A DNA stretch of 36,105 bases from DATEPR01 sp036502345 (GTDB lineage: Bacteria > Actinomycetota > Actinomycetes > Mycobacteriales > Pseudonocardiaceae): contig DASXYT010000385.1 in assembly GCA_036502345.1 (NCBI GenBank), positions 1 through 36,105 on the forward strand, given 5' to 3'. Positions 31,409 through 36,105 of the stretch are shown here, one piece after another (positions within the stretch are counted from its first letter, which is position 1; every line of letters begins with the position of its first letter). Below the pieces are notes generated by a model. The model searched no databases and was not told where the DNA came from. It was given only the letters and a program-made list of their open reading frames with translations. Both the position numbers and the translations under genes were made by a program.

Positions 31409-32160
31409 ATCTCGCCAACCGATTTCATCAGTTCCGGGTCGACGGGGATGTCGAGCTCGTTGATCCGAGCGACCGGGGCGATCCCCCGCGAGCTCGTCAC
31501 GAACACCGAGGCGAACGTGGGCAGGTCGGCCAGATACACCGGCCTGCGCCGCGTCGGGATGCCGCCGCCGGCCAGGTTCGCTTCCAGGAGTTGCATGGCG
31601 ATGCCCGAAAGGGCGGGTGCCTCCGGCCAGATCACGCCGGTCCCGTCGAAGAACGCGACGTTGGTGATGCCGCCCTCGCAGACCAGGCCGTCCAACGCGG
31701 TGAGCAGTACCTCGGTGTAGCCGTTCCGTTCCGCGGCCCGCCGGTAGAAGACCTGCCCGAAGCCGCCGCCGATCTGCTTGATGTGTGGCAGCGGCCGCTG
31801 GTAGGCCACGCTGAGCAGCCGGTGCGGCGTGCTCGGCACCCCGGCCGGCGGGCGGACGGTGACCAGCACGGCGGGCCGGTCGTTCTCCGACAGCACGACG
31901 ATGGTGCGTACCGATGCGTCGGCGATGTCGCCGAGCGCGTGCCGGATGTGGTCACGGACCTGGTCGCCGTCCAGTTCGGTGCCGAACATCTCCAGGTTGG
32001 CCAGGGACAGCCTGGCCAGGTGGCGGTCCAGCCCTTGGGTCTTGCCGCCGCGCACCTGCATGGCGGTGAAGTGGCCGTAACTGTTCAACGCGAGGTGTCG
32101 GAGCTGGCTCTCGGTGGGGGCGCTGCCGTCGATCTCGATGCGGAGGACCTGATCAGCCAT
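31378..32160 (-). CDS. Class-IV aminotransferase (branched-chain/D-amino-acid/aminodeoxychorismate lyase family)
   Basis: This 260-residue fold-type IV PLP enzyme starts at ATG 32160. It shows YGHFTAMQVRGGKTQGLDRHLARLSLANLEMFG near the N-terminus. The probable PLP lysine is in PHIKQIGGGFGQVFYRRAA, and the phosphate-binding parts are EVLLTALDGLVCEGGITNVAFFDG and VFVTSSRGIAPVARIN. The substrate could be a branched-chain or D-amino acid; the motifs do not distinguish. It is divergent from the M20 peptidase gene with a 34-nt gap and overlaps the small gene at its 3' end by 31 nt. Confidence 0.87.
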   Translation of the reverse strand: MADQVLRIEIDGSAPTESQLRHLALNSYGHFTAMQVRGGKTQGLDRHLARLSLANLEMFGTELDGDQVRDHIRHALGDIADASVRTIVVLSENDRPAVLVTVRPPAGVPSTPHRLLSVAYQRPLPHIKQIGGGFGQVFYRRAAERNGYTEVLLTALDGLVCEGGITNVAFFDGTGVIWPEAPALSGIAMQLLEANLAGGGIPTRRRPVYLADLPTFASVFVTSSRGIAPVARINELDIPVDPELMKSVGEIYDAVPWDRV

Positions 32161-32194
32161 GATCCCGAGCGTAGCGTCGTGATTGACTGATGTC

Positions 32195-33562
32195 GTGACC
32201 CGTGCGAGCGCGATCGCCAACGCGACCGAGTACTTCGAATCCGGGGCCTTCCGCGCGGATCTGGCCCGCCGCGTCGCCTTCCGCACCGAGGCCGAGGCCG
32301 CCGACCTGCGTACTTACCTGACCGAGGAGATGGTGCCGGCAGCGCGGCGACTCGGCGCCACGGCCAAGGTGCTGGACAACCCGGTGGCCGGTGGGCCGCC
32401 GTTCCTGATCGCCGAGCGGCACGAGGCCGACGGCCTGCCCACCGTGCTCACCTACGGTCACGCCGACGTGGTGCTGGCTGAGCCCCAGCGGTGGCGTAAC
32501 GGGCTCGATCCGTGGCAGGTGACGGTCGAGCAGGACCGTTGGTACGGCAGGGGAACAGCCGACAACAAGGGCCAGCACACGATCAACCTGTCCGCCCTGG
32601 AGCACGTGCTGCGGGCTCGTGACGGCAGGCTCGGCTTCAACCTGAAGATCATCATCGAGACCGGTGAGGAGTCCGGCTCCCCCGGGCTGCGTGAGTTCTG
32701 CGCCCTGCACCACGACGAGCTGGCGGCCGACGTGTTGATCGCGTCGGACGGGCCGAGGGTGGCCGCCGACCGGCCGACGGTGTTCCTCGGCTCGCGCGGC
32801 ACGGCGGGCTTCACGCTCCGGGTGCCGCTGCGGGAGCGTGCCCACCACTCCGGCAACTGGGGCGGGCTGCTGCGCAACCCGGCGACCGTGCTGGCCAACG
32901 CGGTGGCCTGCCTGGTCGACGGGCAGGGTCGCATCCTGGTGGACGCGCTGCGGCCACCACCCATCCCGGACAACGTCCGCGCGGCGCTGCGCGACATCCC
33001 GATCGGCGGTGGCGCCGACGATCCGGCCGTGGACGACGGCTGGGGCGAGCCTGGGCTCACGCCCGCCGAGCGGGTGATCGGCTGGAACACCCTTGAGGTG
33101 CTGTCGCTGGCCGCCGGCAACCCGGACACCCCGATCGGCGCGATCCCCGGGTCGGCGCACGCGTACTGCCACCTGCGGTTCGTGGTCGGCACCGACGTGA
33201 GCGACCTGGCCGGGATCGTGCAGGCGCACCTGTACCGGCACGGCTTCGACATGGTCACCGTCGAGCCGGGGTTGGTCATGCAGGCCACCCGCGCCGACCC
33301 GGACGACCCGTGGGTGCGGTTCGCGCTCGAGTCGCTGGAGCGCACCGAGGGAGTCCGGCCGGCGCTGCTGCCCAACCTCGGCGGCAGCCTGCCGAACGAC
33401 GCGTTCGCCGAGGAACTGGGCATGTGCACGGTCTGGATCCCGCACTCCTACCCGGCGTGTGCGCAACACGCGCCGAACGAGCACCTGCTCGCTCCGCTGG
33501 CCGGCCAGGCTCTTCGGCTGATGGCGGGCTTGTTCTGGGATCTCGGTAATGACGTTTCCTGA
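32195..33562 (+). CDS. M20-family metallopeptidase (di-zinc dipeptidase/deacylase type)
   Basis: This 455-residue enzyme has the M20 metal-site order: YGHADVV (His and general Asp), YGRGTADNKGQH (bridging Asp), ETGEESGSPG (catalytic Glu and metal Glu), ASDGPR (metal Asp) and a C-terminal QHAPNEH (metal His). The inserted dimerisation lid runs over about residues 205-335. GTG 32195 was chosen because the protein then begins TRASAIANATEYFESG as in relatives; a TTG at 32183 is the alternative and neither has an SD. Its 3' end overlaps the serine hydrolase by 14 nt, so the pair is co-transcribed and may act on the same peptide-like substrate. Confidence 0.9.
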   Translation: MTRASAIANATEYFESGAFRADLARRVAFRTEAEAADLRTYLTEEMVPAARRLGATAKVLDNPVAGGPPFLIAERHEADGLPTVLTYGHADVVLAEPQRWRNGLDPWQVTVEQDRWYGRGTADNKGQHTINLSALEHVLRARDGRLGFNLKIIIETGEESGSPGLREFCALHHDELAADVLIASDGPRVAADRPTVFLGSRGTAGFTLRVPLRERAHHSGNWGGLLRNPATVLANAVACLVDGQGRILVDALRPPPIPDNVRAALRDIPIGGGADDPAVDDGWGEPGLTPAERVIGWNTLEVLSLAAGNPDTPIGAIPGSAHAYCHLRFVVGTDVSDLAGIVQAHLYRHGFDMVTVEPGLVMQATRADPDDPWVRFALESLERTEGVRPALLPNLGGSLPNDAFAEELGMCTVWIPHSYPACAQHAPNEHLLAPLAGQALRLMAGLFWDLGNDVS

Positions 33563-34589
33563 TCTGGACGACTGGCTGAGCGCGCGGGCCGCCGCCGACC
33601 AGTTCTCCGGAGTGGTGCTGATCCGGGAAGCGGACCGGACGGTGTTCTCCGGCGCGTACGGCTGGGCGAGCCGCAGGTGGCCGGTGCGCAACACCGTCGA
33701 CCTCCGGTTCGACACGGCGTCGGTCACCAAGCTGTTCACCTCGGTCGCCGCGCTGCAACTGGTCGACGAGGGCCTGCTGGACCTGGACCGGCCGATCACC
33801 GAGATCGTCAGCCTCGCGGGCACCACGATCTCGCCCGACGTGACCGTGCGGCACCTGCTCACCCACACCTCCGGAATCGCGGACGACGCCGACGAGGAGG
33901 CGGACGAGAGCTACGAGACGCTGTGGGTCGACACGCCGGTCTACTCGGTCCTGAGCACCCGCGACCACCTGCCGCAGTTCGCCGACAAGCCGCCGAACTT
34001 CCCGCCGGGTACCGACTGCCGGTACTGCAACGCCGGCTATCTCCTGGTCGGGCTGGCCATCGAGCAACTCGCCGGGGTCGCCTACCGCGATCACATCCGT
34101 AGCGCCGTGTTCGCCAGGGCCGGCATGACGGACTCGGACTTCTACGACCGCAGGGCAGCAGCACCACGGGTGGCGGAGGGCTGGGACCCGGTGACCGGGC
34201 CGGACGGCCGGATCACCGGGTGGAACCAGAACATCTACAGCTATCCGTCGATCGGCTCACCGGACGGCGGCGCCCACGCCACCGTGGCCGACCTGGTGCG
34301 GTTCCTGCGGGCGGTCCGGGCCGGCGAGTTGCTGTCCGCCGAGCGGACCGAACTGTTCCTGACGCCGCAGGTACGCCACCACGACGACGTCTGGTTCGGC
34401 TTCGGCCTGGAGTTCGTCGTCGACCAGGACGGCACGGTCCGGAACTACTACAAGGACGGCGGCAACATGGGCGCCAGCGCCATCGCGAGGCACTACCCGC
34501 AGGCCCGGCTCGACGTGGCGATGGCGTCCAACGCCGAGCGCGGCGGCCTCGCTGTCATCAACGAGATCGACCGGTTGATCACCGGTTAG
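33549..34589 (+). CDS. Serine hydrolase of the beta-lactamase/class C (S12) family
   Basis: This 346-residue protein has the S12 motifs: Ser58-x-x-Lys61 (SVTK) with catalytic serine, Tyr159-Cys-Asn161 (YCN), and a third motif region near KDGGNMGASA (about 300-310) in place of KTG. There is no signal peptide, so it is cytoplasmic and probably an esterase, amidase or D-aminopeptidase rather than a true beta-lactamase. It overlaps the M20 peptidase gene by 14 nt. Confidence 0.9.
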   Translation: MTFPDLDDWLSARAAADQFSGVVLIREADRTVFSGAYGWASRRWPVRNTVDLRFDTASVTKLFTSVAALQLVDEGLLDLDRPITEIVSLAGTTISPDVTVRHLLTHTSGIADDADEEADESYETLWVDTPVYSVLSTRDHLPQFADKPPNFPPGTDCRYCNAGYLLVGLAIEQLAGVAYRDHIRSAVFARAGMTDSDFYDRRAAAPRVAEGWDPVTGPDGRITGWNQNIYSYPSIGSPDGGAHATVADLVRFLRAVRAGELLSAERTELFLTPQVRHHDDVWFGFGLEFVVDQDGTVRNYYKDGGNMGASAIARHYPQARLDVAMASNAERGGLAVINEIDRLITG

Positions 34590-34592
34590 CCG

Positions 34593-35584
34593 TCAGACCC
34601 CGAGGGCTTCGGCCGCGAGTCGTGTCCCCGCCACCCGGGCGTCGATCTTGGCGAACGCGATCTCCCTGGACGTGGACGTGTCGTCGGCGAACGGGGTGAA
34701 TCCGCAGTCGTCGCACGTGCCCAGCCGCTCCACCGGGATGACACCCACGAAGATCCGCTGGTCGGCGCGGGAATGCTCGTTGATGATCCGGAGCACGCGA
34801 GGCCGGTCGGACTCGCTGGCCAGTTGCAGGTAGAACGTGCCGGCGTGCAGCGTGAACAGGTCCGGCAGCAGTTCGGCGTAGTCCGCGTCCAGGCTGTGCG
34901 CCGAGTCCTGGTCGCCGACCGGGCACACGTGCACGCCGATCCTGGTGCGTTCCGCTGCGGTGAACCGTCGAGCACAGTGTTGTTCAGCTCGATGAAGCTG
35001 TGCAGCACACCCTTGGACGGGTCCAGCTTGAGCGACAGCCTGCCCTCGGTGAAGCCCAGCTGCACGGAGGCGGCACCGGCGTCCAGGCACTGCCGGATGT
35101 CGGCCTCGGCCTGGTCGGCCAGGTCGGCGAGGAACGCCTCCCTCGGGTAGCCGTCGATCCCGTCGGCCCGGGTACAGCAGGCTCAGCGCGGACGGCGCGA
35201 TCACCGCCTGCTTGACCGGCCGGTCGGCCAGTTTCCGCGCCTTGGTCAGGTAGGACACCGCGAAGCTGCCGTAGCGGAACGGGCCCGCGGTGAGCCTGGG
35301 CAGTTGCCGGGTGTGCCCGTCGGCGAACGGGATGACCACACCGTCCGGCGCCAACGCCCCGACACCGGTCAGCGGGTAGGTGGCGAAGCTCGGCTTGGTC
35401 TGCTCCCCGTCGCTCACCACCGGCGAACCGCTCGCCTCCCGCCGCGAGATGTCTCCGTCAGTGCCCTGGTGGACACTGCGTCGAGTCCTGCGTCGTCGAG
35501 CTTTCCCGCGGCGAGATCCGGCATTCCCGCCAACAGATATCCCGGCCGGGGGATACTGCCGATCAGTTCCGTCGGAATTGCCAT
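34593..35584 (-). pseudogene. Cobalamin-independent methionine-synthase-like (MetE C-domain/UROD-like) gene, broken by three frameshifts
   Basis: The gene begins at ATG 35584 (SD GGAGGA) with MAIPTELIGSIPRPGYLLAGMP, the usual start of a stand-alone MetE C-terminal-domain family. The frame breaks at three places where one base seems to be missing: 35440-35455 (before ASGSPVVSDGEQTKPSFATYPL), about 35166-35172 (after SALSLLYP) and about 34961-34966 (after IELNNTVLDG). Between the breaks the conserved blocks occur in order, ending with GTCDDCGFTPFADD, which carries zinc-binding Cys residues of the family. Intact it would transfer a methyl group to a thiol. All breaks are single-base losses in short runs, so either recent decay or base-calling error is possible. 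It lies convergent to the serine hydrolase. Confidence 0.82.
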
Positions 35585-35640
35585 CGGTGTCCTCCACGGT
35601 TCGCCGAATCAATTGGTGCCAACCGTAGCAAGACACGCAC

Positions 35641-35646
35641 TAGGCT
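35641..35646 (+). promoter_or_regulatory. -10 box, leaderless, for the serine hydrolase at 35653
   Basis: TAGGCT lies exactly 6 nt before ATG 35653, and there is no SD. The same geometry is seen before the MarR gene at 28089. Confidence 0.45.
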
Positions 35647-35652
35647 TCGATC

Positions 35653-36105
35653 ATGTTCGAACAGCTGGAACGTGGTGCGGTGCCGGGTTTCGTGTCATTG
35701 CTCGGTCAGGGAGATGATGTCCGCGTCGAGGCCGTCGGCACGACGGCGATCGGCGGGACCGAACCGTTGCGTCGCAACACGATCTTCCGGATCTCGTCCA
35801 TGACCAAGCCGATCGCGGCCGCTGCCACGATGAGCCTGTTCGAGAACGGGCTGCTGGACCTGGACGAACCACTGGACCGGCTGGTGCCCGAACTGGCCGA
35901 CCGGCAGGTGCTGCTGCGGCTGGACGGTCCTGTCACGGAGACCGAACCGGCACGGCGCCCACTCACCACCCGCGATCTGCTCACCCTGCGGATGGGATTC
36001 GGCTTCCTCATGGGTGACGCGCCCAGCTACCCGATTCTCACGGCGGCGGACGAGCACGGCGTGCGGATGGGGCCGCCGGATCCGTCGATGCCGCTCGATC
36101 CGGAC
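35653..36105 (+). CDS. Serine hydrolase, beta-lactamase/class C family (3' end outside window)
   Basis: The first 151 residues are present and the frame is open at the window end. Ser49-Met-Thr-Lys52 (SxxK) is the catalytic motif in FRISSMTKPIAAAATMSLFENGLLDLDEPLDRLVPEL, typical of EstB-like class C serine hydrolases (esterases or beta-lactamase relatives). There is no signal peptide. It is divergent from the methionine-synthase-like pseudogene, with 68 nt in between. It is a different lineage from the serine hydrolase at 33549, with another N-terminal architecture. Confidence 0.88.
   Translation, partial: MFEQLERGAVPGFVSLLGQGDDVRVEAVGTTAIGGTEPLRRNTIFRISSMTKPIAAAATMSLFENGLLDLDEPLDRLVPELADRQVLLRLDGPVTETEPARRPLTTRDLLTLRMGFGFLMGDAPSYPILTAADEHGVRMGPPDPSMPLDPD

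Noticed and set aside
33549..34589. True beta-lactamase resistance gene
   Set aside because: There is no export signal, and the third motif is not KTG; more likely a cytoplasmic esterase or peptidase.
1..36105. tRNA-Sec (selC) or any tRNA/rRNA gene
   Set aside because: The intergenic gaps were scanned by eye for a T-arm GGTTCGA-type sequence and a TCA anticodon loop; none was found. selC probably lies outside the window.
1..36105. CRISPR array, prophage or biosynthetic gene cluster
   Set aside because: No spaced repeats, no phage structural or integrase genes, and no PKS, NRPS, terpene or RiPP core genes; isolated oxidoreductases and SRPBCC proteins are not enough.

Overview
The window is high-GC DNA. 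GTG and TTG starts, ATGA-type gene overlaps, short leaderless promoters (a TAGNCT-like -10 box 6-8 nt before the ATG), an IdeR/DtxR-type iron box, an F420-type luciferase-like oxidoreductase, Tat-exported proteins and a DUF4331 gene all point to an actinomycete. It is probably a member of the Pseudonocardiales or a related filamentous order; the genus cannot be read from the sequence. No rRNA, tRNA, CRISPR array, complete IS element or prophage was found.

Left part (1-10.4 kb): a selenocysteine/formate module, interrupted by other genes. It holds the 3' end of selB (1-663, +), selA (3673-4983, -) and a selenocysteine-containing formate dehydrogenase alpha subunit, fdhA (7108-10356, -). The fdhA reading frame crosses an in-frame UGA (9790-9792), and a SECIS-like hairpin with a GGUCU loop follows at the expected distance. 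Between selB and selA lie an ArsR regulator with two SRPBCC proteins, a GntR/FCD regulator and an enoyl-CoA hydratase-like gene. Between selA and fdhA lie an 83-residue protein of unknown function and a SIR2-domain protein with a GAF-like C-terminus. That SIR2 gene is the most interesting unknown in the window. No fdhB, fdhC, fdhD, selD or selC is present.

Middle part (10.4-25.4 kb): a divergent Nramp metal transporter, an LLM-class oxidoreductase, and an 80-bp inverted-repeat element between convergent genes. Next come an MFS transporter/nitronate monooxygenase operon divergent from a LysR gene, and then a three-gene ferric-iron ABC importer (lipoprotein, permease, ATPase) behind a near-consensus iron box. 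Downstream are remains of a NitT/TauT-type ABC transporter: a permease lacking its N-terminal part and a frameshifted, shortened ATPase, both still behind a good promoter. Then follow a Tat-exported SGNH hydrolase, an SRPBCC-DUF1684 pair, an HdeD-like membrane protein, and a COG4280-like membrane protein with a small membrane partner.

Right part (25.3-36.1 kb): a MarR - DHA2 efflux pump - PEBP operon; a ChrB-N-like protein next to a truncated globin; a cassette of a Tat-exported 106-residue protein, a DUF4331 protein and a 107-residue protein; a class-IV aminotransferase divergent from an M20 peptidase/serine hydrolase pair; a cobalamin-independent methionine-synthase-like gene broken by three frameshifts; and the start of a second serine hydrolase that runs off the end.

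Most of the window is ordinary actinobacterial accessory sequence. The parts worth following up are the SIR2-GAF-like gene inside the selenoprotein locus, the Sec-formate dehydrogenase with no electron-transfer partner nearby, the Tat/DUF4331 cassette, the small inverted-repeat element, and the indel-bearing genes, which may be decay or sequencing error.
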